A DNA stretch of 64,000 nucleotides, taken from Magnaporthiopsis rhizophila. Its lineage: Eukaryota; Ascomycota; Sordariomycetes; Magnaporthales; Magnaporthaceae. Shown here piece after piece: positions 13,701 through 26,302 of the stretch (positions within the stretch are counted from its first letter, which is position 1; the number at the start of each line of letters is the position of its first letter). Location of the stretch: assembly GCA_003049465.1 (NCBI GenBank), contig PYSS01000032.1:1-64000 (forward strand), read 5' to 3'. The notes under the pieces are model-generated. The model ran no database searches, was not told where the DNA came from, and worked only from the letters and a program-made list of their open reading frames with translations. The translations under genes were made by a program, and so were the position numbers.

Positions 13701-14536
13701 CTCCTGCAGGGCAGCCACCGGACGGCGACCAACCACCTCTTCATGGTGCCTGACGGCAGCGGCTGCGCCACGTCGTACACGGAGATCTCCGAGATCGGCC
13801 AGGACTGGGCCGTCTGGGGCCTCTTCTCGCCCTTCATGAAGACACCCGAGGAGTACACGTGCGGCGTCTACGGCATGGCGGCCAAGTTCATCGAGGAGAT
13901 GAGGCGCCGCCAGCCCGCAGGCCCTTACAGCCTGGCCGGCTGGTCGGCGGGCGGCGTCATCGCCTACGAGATTGTCAACCAGCTGACCAAGGCCGGCGAG
14001 CGCGTGGCCAACCTCATCATCATCGACGCGCCCTGCCCCATCACCATCGAGCCGCTGCCGCGGTCGCTGCACGCCTGGTTTGCCGAGATCGGCCTCCTGG
14101 GCGACGGCGGCGACGCAGCAAAAATCCCCGACTGGCTGCTCCCGCACTTTGCCGCCTCGGTCACGGCCCTGTCCAACTACACGGCCGAGCCGATCCCCAA
14201 GGACAAGTGCCCCAAGGTCATGGCCATCTGGTGCGAGGACGGCGTGTGCCACCTGCCCACCGACCCGCGCCCTGACCCTTACCCGACCGGCCACGCCCTG
14301 TTCCTGCTCGACAACCGGGTCGACTTTGGCCCCAACCGCTGGGATGAGTACCTCGACATTGGCAAGATGACCATGAGGCACATGCCCGGCAACCACTTTT
14401 CCATGATGCATGGATCATTTGTGAGTATACCCACCAAAGCTTGGAACCCAAAACCTGATGACACCACTAACCTTTTTCTGTTGTTCCATTCCAGGCTAAG
14501 CAGCTGGGCTCGTTCATGCGCGAGGCCCTCTGCTGA
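7711..14536 (+). CDS. PKS1: Non-reducing polyketide synthase for DHN melanin (1,3,6,8-tetrahydroxynaphthalene synthase)
   Basis: Four exons: 7711-8003, 8141-8432, 8529-14420 and 14495-14536, giving 2172 aa, close to Colletotrichum PKS1 and Magnaporthe ALB1. Introns have GTGAGT or GTAAGC donors; introns 1 and 2 have CTAAT/CTAAG branch points. Domain order: SAT (GLCSG Cys119, His245), KS from about 381 (Cys552 in DTACSSS, His687, His730), malonyl transferase from about 911 (Ser1002 in GHSLGEY), product template (His1329, Asp1516), two carrier domains (Ser1692 in GVDSL, Ser1817 in GMDSL), and a thioesterase/Claisen cyclase (Ser2001 in GWSAGG, His2151). All catalytic residues are present, so the enzyme looks functional. 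By family knowledge it condenses malonyl units into 1,3,6,8-tetrahydroxynaphthalene, the first committed step of DHN melanin. Linkage to the reductase and the PIG1/CMR1-type gene downstream supports melanin rather than another aromatic polyketide. Confidence 0.97.
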
Positions 14537-17500
14537 GAAGGCGAGGGGGAAGGGAGCACGAGGGTGGTAGCAGACGCAACAACAGCAGCAGCAGACCCCA
14601 GACTCGTCGTGTCGCACAACGACGCTCCTTTGTCTTCACATCTCCTCTTTATCTTCATCCTTCTGCCCCTTCGGCTTTTCCTTAATGCCTTGTCATCGTC
14701 GTCGTCACGACTGATCAGCTCGCTCGTCACTCGTCACCTCACCGGGCTCCGTCATCGAATCGACTCTCACCCGGCCATGGAGACGACGTGGCGCAGCCTC
14801 TTGTGTTTACGGCTCTTCGTTCTGCGTCTTTACCATTTGCTTCAGACTTTTGGGACATGGCAAGGGCTCCGGCGTTTTTGCTAATTTTGCTGTTCTTTGA
14901 TCGACGACTGTTCACATGATTACTAACTACACCTAATCTGCTGTTTGTTCTCCTTTTTTTAACGTTGTTGGCTTTTGTTTTGCTCCTTTCCTCCGCCAGC
15001 TTTTCTTTTTTGCTTTTTTTTTTCGGCCTGTCTGCTCTTTTTTCCACCCACGTCTTTGTATTCTGCAAAAGCTGGGTATGACTATGCTTTAGATCTGATT
15101 CCTATGCGGTTATGAATGTTTACTTTTACTACCTACTTGCTTCGTTCCTTGGATGTCTCCTCTCTGTCGCGGCAAGTCCATTGTGTCTGCCCATCTTTAC
15201 CCGCCTGCGAGCATACACACTCCTTCCAATGGGTGGCCCACTCATGACTTTTTTTTTTTACCAGAGTTTTGTATCCAGACTCTTTTTTTTCACTGTTTTT
15301 TTATGGACGTACACAAAGAAAGATGGTAATGAATGGAAATAGCTAGCTAGTTTTCTTTTTTAGTTTTCAGATAATATCTTACAGTTATCAATGCCAACCA
15401 GATGATTTTCACTGCTCTCTAGACCTCTGATATGGTAATCTGTATAAGGTGCCAGTCCATCCACAGTGTCTCGTTGCGACTAGACTAAGACATGCCTATG
15501 ACTGATCTTTACAGTACACAGCTCGCTGTTAGTAACCTTCGATGGATGAGTTTGCCTTGTGATACACATGCCATCAGCAACCAGCAGCAGTCTGCAGTCA
15601 CGAGGACAAGAAAACGGCTGCCTGCCCAGAAGATGCGAGTCCGGACGAAGCCCGCATCCGAACTATCGCCACCTATGCTGTCACATCCTCCTTCGATCTT
15701 TCTCGGCCTTGCCGAGACAGAGGAGAAACAGAGAAATCGACCAGCTTCCGTCCGTCCCGTCATGAAGAAACCGGCAGGCCGGAACGACCCACACACACTC
15801 ACACCCAAAGCAAGCGGAACTCCGGTGGATGGATGTTTCCATGTTCCCGTACGGGAATGAGGCTTTTTGGCAAACCAAGTCAAGTCAAGTCAAACCTCGG
15901 GTACGCCATCGCGGCCCTCCCCGCGCGATTTTCGAGTCGTCATCCGACACCGAGATGACATGGCCGTTTGTTCGCTGTTTTGGTCCCTTGGTTCCTTCTT
16001 CTCTGTTCGCCATCACGCTCAAAATAGGGGGGCAAGGGGACACGGATCCGAGTCCCCTTTTTCCGCCTGTAGCGACTGAAACTGAAACAGGAGTCCTTTT
16101 TCCTCTCTGGCATATACCCAAGACAGCCGACCGTGTGTGATTTGTTGCTTACTGAAGAGCAGCTCCTTCAACAAAGCTTCATACGCCGTCCCATCCTTTC
16201 CAGCTGAGCCTCTCCTCCTCGAGACGGCCGTTGTCCCCAAATGCTGACAGAAACTGACTTGGAGATTACAGGATTGCGTCTACATGGAACCATTGCAAGG
16301 AGAAATAAACATGTCCCAAAGATGCATTATCTACCATTCCGTGTTTCTCCATGTTCCCAATCCACGCTCGCCAGACGATGAGATGTATGACCGTTGACAA
16401 ACCTCATGCATCTGTGTTACCAAGCATACATGGGTTGATATCGCCGTGCTAAAATTGGATTTTCGATTCTTCGAAACAACCCCGAGCCAGATACCCAAGC
16501 GTTCAGAGTGCATGACGAGACACAGACCATCAGCACTGCATCACGAGTCGAGAGAGGAAAGGGCCATGGAGACGTGGGACGCGCAAGAGATAACGGAAAT
16601 GGTGAGAGGGGCATGCGCAATGCGAGCGCTCGGGCGCATGAAGCGGACAGGCATAAGCACGCCTTGGATCCGCCTGCTGTCGCTTCTGCAAAGTCAGAGA
16701 CTAAAATCCTCTGTCTGGTCTTCAGTCTCCTTCTTCTTGGCGAAATGTCGAACCCGGAAGCCGAATGGGATGTTTCTATGCCAAGGCACCAAGTTTCCCA
16801 TTTCTACCCCTGAGGGCGCTGTCGCTCGCGGCTCACCGGGTACCTGCTACGTGCCGATCAGCTGAGGTCCAGATGGGAGAGAGTCTAGAACTGGGAGCGC
16901 CAGGCCCAGCCATCCCGTTGGGCTCGTCCATGCATGAGCTACGGCTCCAAGGTCGCCAAGCTTGGTGGTCTCCGGATACCCAGAAAGGTGTCCAGGTACC
17001 TCTGTTCTTTGGATGATTACACGTACCTCTGCTCCCTGGATATGCAGTGTGATGCTAGCACGGCGATTGGCTGGCAGACACAGGTACTGGTTGGAGGGCT
17101 AGCGGGACCAATCTAAGCCTTCGCGTCCCGCAGTTTTTGAAACCTGGCTCGAGTCCTTCCTGAGTTGACGGAGGGGAAGAGTGCAGCGTCCTGGCTTGGT
17201 CATCTGTTGGCGTCCTTGCCGACAGGTCATCATCCGAACAGAATGCTAAAAGTAAACAGGACCACTCAGCACACGCTCATGATTGTATCAACGGCCTGGC
17301 CTTGCAGGCAGGACCCGCACAAATGGCCAGGTCTCTGGACCAACTTATCCGACCTCGGATCCGACGCATCAGCTTATGAAGGTGGCGCGGCAATGAGGCG
17401 AGGGAGAGTGTAGACAAGACAGGAGACCAAGTGCGAGCTGTCGTTCCTGACACGGAAAACTTGCATCCAACTGGCGTGCCCCAGGTTCGGCACCTAAGGC

Positions 17501-20500
17501 TGTGGAAAGCAGCCACAAAACGGGACGCCCGCTCTGAGCCGCCTCCCGAACCTGTCAGCGAGCCTAAAAGAAGAAGAAAAAAGGTTCCAGAAGCGCTTGC
17601 AGGGAATGCCCGGCCTGTCTCGTGCTGGCAGGGACCACTCAACGTCACTCTTGCGATTCTCTTCTCGAGGCTTGCATGTAGAGGTACTTGAGGTACCAGC
17701 CATGCCCGAGCGCTTGCGTCCGGGACTGGTCTTGTCGGATCGACCACTCAGCGCCTCGCGCACGCCAACGCCGAGTGCTGAGCAATGCTCCGACTCAGGA
17801 GGCGTTCGTCGCCACGCCGGCTCCGGCTGCACCGGAAACGTTTGGCACTCGTGACGTGCATCCCATCGTTTGGAGCTAATGGCGTCCGTCCCCTCTTCTC
17901 GCGGACCATTGATGGACCTCATTCGGAGTTCGTCGACCGCCTCAGCCCCCGCCCATCGGACGGGTTTGGCGAGTGCTTTCTTCTGCAGGCGTAGATGAAA
18001 AAAAGATTGGTAATAGCAGTCAATAACATCGGCATGCGCTTACCCGCTGATCTAGCGTGTCACAGAGACTTCATGTCGTAGAGCGGGAAACGGCAGGGAA
18101 CATATACGTAGCTGCGGTTCATGGACTGTTAAGCGTGCAACCTAGGGCAGACGGGTAGGTGCATACCTCTCGTGGGCCGCCTGACTGCCTGAACCCGAGT
18201 GTGACAAAAGGCGGCCATGCCGCCATATGACTCCGATCCCGTCACTATCCCTTGTGTTCTTCTCGTATATGGAAGAATGAGGGCGCCGCGATGGTATGAA
18301 CGTGGATCTGTTGAGGAGAAAATGCGGTCAGACACAAAAGAGAGGAGCCAGTCGCGGTCGACGACGAGGCCCTTGTCCTTGGCGACGTGCCATCATTCGC
18401 TCGTCTTGAGGAGGCAACTGCAGTCTCGAGAACATGCAACGCGGCGGGTATCGGACCATCCACCCCCTCCTATGCACACGTGTGTCTGTCTGTTCCTATT
18501 CCTGCTGCTCCGTCGTCGGCCATCGACTTTTTAAGTTTGACTTTGTCAACGGCGAGGAACGCAGGCGAAGAGGCAAGATCCGAGCGCAGGCAGCAAAACG
18601 TAGGGAAAACGAGGGAAAGTATCGAAGACGAATGAGCAGGATAGCGGGGTCCTGTAGGAGCACTGCGTCTTCCAAACCTGCCAAACGCAAACCGTCCGCG
18701 TCCAAGGGATGACCCCTGCGTGTTGCGGCCTCGCACGCCGCCGCGAACAGACGTGTCGCGCGCGGCGATTGCGCCTCGAGCGTCAAGGTCGTCGTCTCCC
18801 TCCCTGGGAGTCTTTCTCGGGTTGAGGAATCCATCATTGGCGATGAAGGCTGTGCTTTGGCGAGACAGCCGAGTGTGCCGGGTAGCCGCGGATTTGTGCG
18901 TGGCCAACAAAAAAAGTCCATATGCAACGGGCAGAGCATGTTGTTTCATCCAGGCTACCAATGGCCGGGTGGCCCATGCTTGCTGTTGAGAAACATCAAC
19001 GGGAAGTCGCGGGCGGAGAGGCGGGAAGGGGCGGCCGCCGGCTTGAGGAGAAAGAGGTAGGTGGTAGGTACCTGGCGTTTGCGGGCTAGTGCAAGGCAAA
19101 ACCAAGTACCCCAACTGGTTCCTCCTGCCCGGTGGATGGCACCAAAGTCCCCATCCGCAATTTTGATCCGAGGTGGGATCCAGCCACGTCGGATCGTAGC
19201 ATTTGCCCCGGGTTGCGACTCTAGATCGGGAGAAGCCAAATCGGGATGTGGCCCCAGATCGGAAGCTCGGCAGGGGGCCTGCGCTGACAGAGACCACCAG
19301 GGCTAGGGCAAAGCATCGTCAATTGCACCCCATGGGAAAGCGAGGACAAGGGCCAATTTGCTGACTATGTCAATTCGTCCCGACGCATCAGATTCATTCA
19401 GTCGACTCAATGCTACTTGATCGGGCTGTCAATTCTGGCTCTCCCTGGTCATCCCTGCGCTTGTCAAAGCTCCGGGTCATTGGTAGCTTGGAGTACCTTG
19501 CGGGGTGTGGGGGGACCAGGGCACGAGCCTCCCGTCTGGTGGCCCGTCAATCTTCTCAGCACCTCGCTTGCCGTCTTCAATCGAACTCAAGGCGAAGTGA
19601 TTCGACATCGACAAAAAGTATCATGGCACAGACGCATTCATGCGCTGAGTTCATCCGCTTCGGCCAGGAACCAAACCGCTGACGGGGTCTAGGCCTGATC
19701 TCGGAACGTCCTTCCATCGAGCCCGGTGTCAGTACCCTTGTAAACTTTCCATCCCAGTGGATTTTTCAGTGTTCGGAGGTAAATTCCGTCCGTATTACGG
19801 CAGGCTCAGCCGCCTCGGCACGGGGGTCAGGGTTGCTCCTAAGCCGGCGACATATCCTGGTCCCGTCTCCGTCGTCTCGGCCTGGTGCAGCCGAGTTGGT
19901 AAGAGGATGGGAGTTGTGTCGGATTCACAAGATACGGGCATAGCCACAGTCAAGAAACTTGAGTCTGTTTATGGGATAAAAAAAGGAAAGAACACAACGC
20001 CAGGCACCGATGGACGGAAGAAGAGATAACGTGACGGACCAATTGACTGCCCGACAAGAGTCCTGTTGTCGGACCCCCGAGGACGGCCCAGCACGATGTA
20101 TGGTCAGCGTATTCGCTACTCCCATGCTCCATATGCTAGGTTCCTTTGAAAGGCCTTTCCGGCCGGTGTAACTCCTGTTGGTTGATGGAAGAGGGCCATA
20201 GTCAGATCATGTCAGCCAAAGGATCGAGAACGGTGCCTTTATCTCCCGTCGCCGACCGTCTTTGAATGGCGCGATTAGGGCCAGGGCCTTGCGGCAAGGC
20301 TAATGGTTAAATAAACCTTTTCACAATCTCTTTGCCAAGCGGATGCGGTCACAGAACAGAGTAGTATTCTCGTCTTTGGTGGTCAGCTCAGGAACCAAAA
20401 TATCGTCTCTCGGTCCCGGGCCAGATTTCCTGGGTGGCGTGGGAGCGTTTTTTTCGTCATTTTCTGCGGGAATCCCGAAGCATGATGCGATACGGGCGAA

Positions 20501-23500
20501 AGCCCAGCTGGCGGGTGAGGTGGGCAGGGGGAGTTCGTCGGGATGTCGGCAGAATGAGGGGCCCGCCCCAGATGGAAGGTCCGCTTATGAACGGCTGGAA
20601 AGGAAAACCGGCAGGCTCTGGGCTATGGCTCGGCTGAGAGATGGAGTGCAGAAGGCGTGCATACATGACCAAGCCGGGCATATCACAGAAACCAATCAAG
20701 TTTTTCGTGGTGTTTTCGCAACCAAATACCGGGCTGGCAAATCCAGGGAGCTACCCCTCACGCCACTCAACACCACCGCAGCTCGGCTAGTCCTTGATCC
20801 TTGCCAGCTGAGCAGGTGCCCGATGGCGTTAAGCCGTACCGACTGGGTGAGTTAAAAAGGCACGAGGGTGCCATTGGGTGCCCGCCCGAACAAGCCCAAA
20901 GAAGGAGGTGGTTACGAGGGTGGTTGACGGAGATAGTGGGCGTGTGTGCCCAGCACTTTTGCCTGTTTGCAATCGCCATAAGTTATTCCCGATCGGGGAT
21001 CAGTCCAAGAAGTGGAGATTGGGAAGGCGAGCGCCACGGGCGTCGGTGTAAGGGTGGTCGATTAATTCCACCGTTGCAAATGTCTCAATTTTTTTGCCGG
21101 TCCGCATCCGTGTTGCTCTCATCTCCCAAGCTTTGCAAACCGCAATAGGAAAAAAAAACTTTTATCGCGCGGCTCCGTCTTTTCAGCCGCTGTGCGTGGA
21201 AGATCATTGCCTCCTTGGCACCAACCGGTAAAGACCTTGGACCCAATGGAACAGGGCGGGACACGCCCTCCTTTGATTTTATTTTGGCCAAATCATCCTT
21301 GCCCGACCACTCTGCATATTTTGCGAGCGATGGGTTGCGAGTCCTGTGATTTGGCCTGTCATGCCCGCCATCGGGCCAGGAGGGTGCCCAAGATCCAAGT
21401 TGCTGGAGAAAGATAATCGTGACCATGTAGCATTGGAGGATGCCAAGACAGTCCACTTGGGTAAAAAGCGGCGATGCGCATGAGATTGACAGTGAGGCAG
21501 ACATTCCATTCTGTTGCTGGTTCGAGGTGGGAGAGCCGCGCAACTTCACCGTTCTTGGCCGATAAAGCTCTCGCGCCATGACCAGGTGGAGCACAGTACG
21601 CGCACATCCGAACCAGGGCACATACCAAAGAAAGCAAGATCGCTTGGGAGGGGGTCAAGAGATCGGAGAGGAGTAGATGGAACGATCCCTCCCTCTGGGC
21701 TGCGGAACGAGCGTCGTCGTTTCTGTCACCGCTTGTTCCGCCTGCTGCAATGGGACACTGGGCTCCAACCTCGGACCCGAAAGCGACCGCATCCACGCGT
21801 ACCCCTTGCTGCATGTCGTTACCTCGATGAATCACGACTTTCAATGGTGGCATACCCGCCCGCATACCTCAGACATGCCTTAGCCGTCGGAAGACCTGCG
21901 AGTGGGGGTCACAGCCCCCGTATCTGGGGAGTGACGCTATCTCACCCCCGAGATTTGTCTCTGATCTGGCTGAGTGATGCTTTCCTTCGTCCGTCCCTCC
22001 GCTTAGCCCTAGCCGAACTTGTGATGCCGACTTCGTGACGGGAAAGGAGCTGGAAAGAGAGGGCGTAAATGAGGGGATGGCATGGCGGCAGGGTTTCCCT
22101 GTCACAAGCTGCGATCTGCAGGCTAACTACCATACCTACCCAAAGACCTGCAGCGCACCGAATCAGGTCAGGATCGGCTGCGATTCCGACCAGGGCTAAG
22201 CTGGAATCAGTAATTGATCAGGAAGACTTTTCTGCGAGTTGATCTTTTTGTCCTTGCTGATCTTTGGGTTGGGGTTGATTCAGCATCCCACTTTCGATCG
22301 ACGCGTGCCAACTTCTCAAGGCGTCGGTGTTACGGAATGGAGGCCAGAATACGAAGAAAAGAAAGGCAGCCATGCAGGCGGGGTTCACAGCAGCTGGCAG
22401 CTTACGCTCGCTTCCGTCTTGTGTTGCAACAGAACCTTCGTCGTACTGCGGGGACTAGCGGGCTTCTTTCCCACTCGTCAACCTCCCGAGTCTCTCGGCA
22501 AGTGAGCTTATCGGAAGAGCATCGCGGCTGTCCTTGCGGCAGGCGCCAGCCTATCGGGACAGATCAAGCCGGGCGGAAGGAAGGAGGCGGCAGCAGCTGA
22601 AGCCGCCAGACCAAGCTCCGAAAGGTCAAAGACAGCCTCGGCTGTGCTTGGATTGGCACCCCGGAGGTCCGTCTGTGCTCCTGGTGGACTGGGCTCGTGA
22701 GCATCGTCTGCCTGCAGACTCGCAAAGGTTCGTTACACGCCCAAATGGCAAGGAAGATTTTGTATTTGTCGGCTGAGATTCGCCAGCTGTACGTAGGGGA
22801 CGGGCGCAGGCGCAGTGCTGCTGCTGCTCCTGCTCTGTGTGAACACTAGGCGGGCGACAAAAAAGCTAACTCAAACTTGGCTGCAACTGCTGAGACGACC
22901 GTTGTCGATTGTTTCAGTTTGTTGAGAATCAGAGCTCCCATCGCCTTCCGCTGCATCGTTCGTTCGCGATGGCATCATCAGGCTGGGTCTGCGGTGAAGA
23001 AAATACAGCCCAGGGCCAATTTTACCCGGTAACCCCGAATATGCCGAGTGCTGTGGTGAAACGAGAGAAAAGAAATCGAAACAAAAAAAGAATAAGAAAA
23101 AATAACCACATAAAATAACAAAATCCTTGGTGGTTGGCTTGAGGCTAATAGCGGCAATTAAAATCACAACAGCACGCCCAGGCCACTAAAATTCTGGGCA
23201 GGCCAGGGCCTGAGTCGCAGGCGGCAGCTCGCTGGCAAGAAAAATGCAGCAGGTCGTGTGCAGGGCCAACTCCATTGGCTGCGCTGGAAAAAACCAACCC
23301 CACTTTTTACATCACTGAGGGGAAAACCCGCGCAGAAGGTCCAAGGCAGAACTTGGGTCCGCACAGGGCAGGCGGTGATCTCTTCCCTCTCTTCTGCTCC
23401 TTGTCCACACGACCCCCAAGCCAAGCCCGCCTGGCACTGCGGCCATCTCGATAACCTCAATAGAGCCGCGACACTCCAAGGCGACGGCTAGGTCACATTG

Positions 23501-23854
23501 GACAGGACGTACGTCGACGGCAAGCTGCCAGGCAGCCCCACATTGCTACAGGGGTGAGAGGAAGACTTGGGTGTTCGTCTCGCTTCTGTGCCGGCCTCGC
23601 TTCTGCGGCTGCAGCTTCCAATCCTTGGCTTTTGCCGTTGTTGGTAACTTTTTTCCCTCAGTGTTCCGCCATTTGACGGTTCCTGGACGGATTGAAGACG
23701 CACAGCACAGGACACAGCGCAACGCAACAAGAGTTAGGTCAGCCCCAGCCGCTTCCTGCGCCAGCGGGATTTCGATGCTCGCTACCCTCTAACCAGCATG
23801 CCCGTGCTTGGTGCGTCAACCGGCTGCTGTTGATTTCCTTCCAGAAATACGTGC

Positions 23855-23886
<32 letters not shown>

Positions 23887-26115
23887 TGGGACAGCCGCCA
23901 TTCGTATCCACCCCATTCAAGCGAAGCTCGAAACGGCCCGGCTCAGGTCGCCGCCCGCCGCACTGGAAGAAGAACCCCAGCCAGCTGCAGTGCCCCTCCC
24001 TTGGAGTGCGCGACTCCGGTTGGGTTGATCGCTGGAGCCCCAAAGCGTGATGGCTGCTCTCAGCGAGGAGGGACCCTCATTTCTCGGACGAGCGTCATCC
24101 CTCAACGCCGTTCCCGTCTCATCGTTGGTTGATGTCGGTTTAGCCAGCCAGCGCCAGCCTATACGGCGCTTCAATTTCCCTCTCGCCCTCCCCTGCCCGC
24201 CTGCCTGCCTTCCCCAACCTACACCTGCACTACGCTCCACCTCCATCACCACCTGTCTCTTTCTGTTGTCTGCCGTGCAGACTCAAGGTCCAGACGTGTC
24301 AGCTTCGTGGCCTTCGCCGAGCAGGTGGAACACGACTGGTGCCTTCAATGGTGCTCGACACCTACTACCCTCGCCGCTTCTCCCTTTCGTCACCACCCAC
24401 GGCCTTTCACACCACCACGGCCTTTTTCCCTTCTCTTCTCAGTTTCCCGTTGGGCCACAGGTGGGGGCCTTCGGGTTGGCCCCCCTGGTCCCTGTCTTGC
24501 AGGCGCGCGCAGATGTTCTATTTGCATCATGCGCATGTACCATGCATTTGTACTGTATCCATGGTGCATACCTGCGGTACATTTGTCTCCCGTCCGTCTT
24601 TATTCCGAGCAAGGGCACAGTCAGCTTCCAACGCTTCGCCCAGAGGTCTGAAGTCCTGCTGCACGCCTGAGCGATGGCAACTTCGCAACCATGGAAGCAC
24701 CCACACGCCCCCTCCACTCTGTTCCACAACAAACCCGCAGTCTCTCCAGACTTCCGTGCTGCCGTGACGGGTACCTGACCTAGGTATTCTTTGCGTGGAC
24801 AGAGACGTAAGTGTTTTCGACACAATCCACCTGCGCACAGATACAGTTGCCCTCTTTCAGATAGGCTCGCGGTCCTTTTCCTCCTGGCCCTGACTGCGAG
24901 TGGTGGGCACAGCCCAGCTTGACAGCGCCCGTCCTCGGAGCAGCTGCTGGTCCCAGCTCCCTTTTTGCCCAATAATGCCTCCCTGTCTTGTTCCTATCAC
25001 AGCTGGCTCGGGAATTTCTTTTCCCTTTTATTCTTTTTTTCTTCCCTTCCTTTTGCCTTTTTCTCTAGTTGGCTCGTCACTGGCCCGCTAGTCCATCACT
25101 CTCGCCTCCTAGTTTCTGTTTCGATGCCTGGTTCCTCCCATCCTTGCAGTCAGCAGACAGAGGCTAGGCAAAGTTAGGAGACCTACATGGAACCAACCGT
25201 CCGTATTTGGCTAGGTAACTGGCGAAAAGAATAGACGGCGATAGGAACGGCTGCGGAAGCGCCTCTCAAGAGCTGCCCGCGACATCCGAGCTGCCGCTGA
25301 GCCAGTGTCCACGTCTCGCTTGGTGCCACCTACGTACGCCTGGCCAAATTTCTGTCTGCTTTCGTCTCCCTGGTCAGTTGAAGCCACTGCTGTCTGTCCG
25401 GGATGGCTAGCCCATCAGGCCCAACTGGATCAGCGACAGTGCCTGAGATGCAAAATTACCCCACAGCGAACTGTCTTTCACCCTCCTCCTCGCACAGCGC
25501 CTGCACGACTCAACCTGCCCTCTTTAGGTGGTCCCTGGGAGGTGGCCGGTAAACCCGCTGAGCCACGAAAGTAGGTACTGGCTGATGCCATCCCTCCTCC
25601 CCACAGTGGGAAAACCACCAGAAAAAGAAAAGATTAAGGCAAAAAAAATTAGCGCTACCGCTCGTTTCTTTTAACCGGGCTTGCCTCCTCCTCCTCCTGC
25701 TCTCCTCCTCATCCTCCACCCCATTTTACTCTCCAGGCGACCTCAGATTGTAATAGTTTCTATTTTATTTCCTAATTTAGCCCTCCTCTCGACCCCTGCT
25801 CGTGTCAAAGGGTGTCAGGCATTCAAATCCGGATCCGGGGTCAGCCTCCTCACTCGTTCTGGCCCTCTCGTTGCCCAAAAATCTCAAGCCTGACAGTTTG
25901 GTGGCCGCGAGGTCGCTCCGTTATATACCCTGAGCACAGCGGGTCCACCCTTCGCTCAGCGTAACCTTGTCTTACTCTTGCCCCATCACGGTCCCAATCT
26001 AATACATAATTCACCCAAGCACAGGCGCTTGCACATGACATTGCGCCGCAAGGTGCCCGTGCTTGTCACTTACACACAGGCAGCACGCTACATAGACTCG
26101 ACCCTCGCCTCCTTC
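14537..26115. other. Gene-free spacer between the synthase and the AflR-type regulator
   Basis: About 11.6 kb without a supportable gene. The first 800 bp are T- and CT-rich and are likely 3' UTR and flanking DNA of the synthase. The longest open frame is 275 codons on the minus strand at 18470-19297; it starts with GTG, has no recognisable domain and is rejected. A GCA repeat lies at 23855-23886 and an ACCTAGGT palindrome at 24778-24785. From about 24.1 to 26.3 kb the plus strand is pyrimidine-rich, as expected for a fungal promoter and leader before the next gene. Confidence 0.65.
23855..23886. repeat. (GCA)n trinucleotide repeat
   Basis: About ten GCA units in a row. The tract could encode glutamine, serine or alanine runs, but no credible gene surrounds it, so it is recorded only as a microsatellite. 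Confidence 0.95.
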
Positions 26116-26122
26116 TTATAAG
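26116..26122 (+). promoter_or_regulatory. Possible TATA box of the AflR-type regulator gene
   Basis: TTATAAG lies about 180 bp upstream of the start codon at 26303, inside a pyrimidine-rich stretch typical of fungal promoters. A second TATA-like stretch sits further upstream at 25922-25927. Which one is used cannot be told from sequence. Confidence 0.35.
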
Positions 26123-26302
26123 CCAGAGCCCCCACCATCGCTTCTTTGACTGCCGGAGCCCTCCACACATACGTCTCCTTCGAGCTCAGACATATAGAGT
26201 GTTCCTCCTCAAGCCCTCCCCTCTCTCCCTTCTCTGTATCGCTCCCGTCTGGTTGCGTGGACTCTTTCACCCGCTCACGAATACACCACAACCGTTCGGA
26301 AA

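Noticed and set aside
18470..19297. 275-codon minus-strand frame in the spacer
   Set aside because: Starts with GTG, has no domain or conserved pattern, and overlaps other equally long meaningless frames.
24047..24670. 207-codon plus-strand frame upstream of the AflR-type regulator
   Set aside because: It lies in pyrimidine-rich promoter-like DNA, overlaps other frames of similar length and has no recognisable motif.
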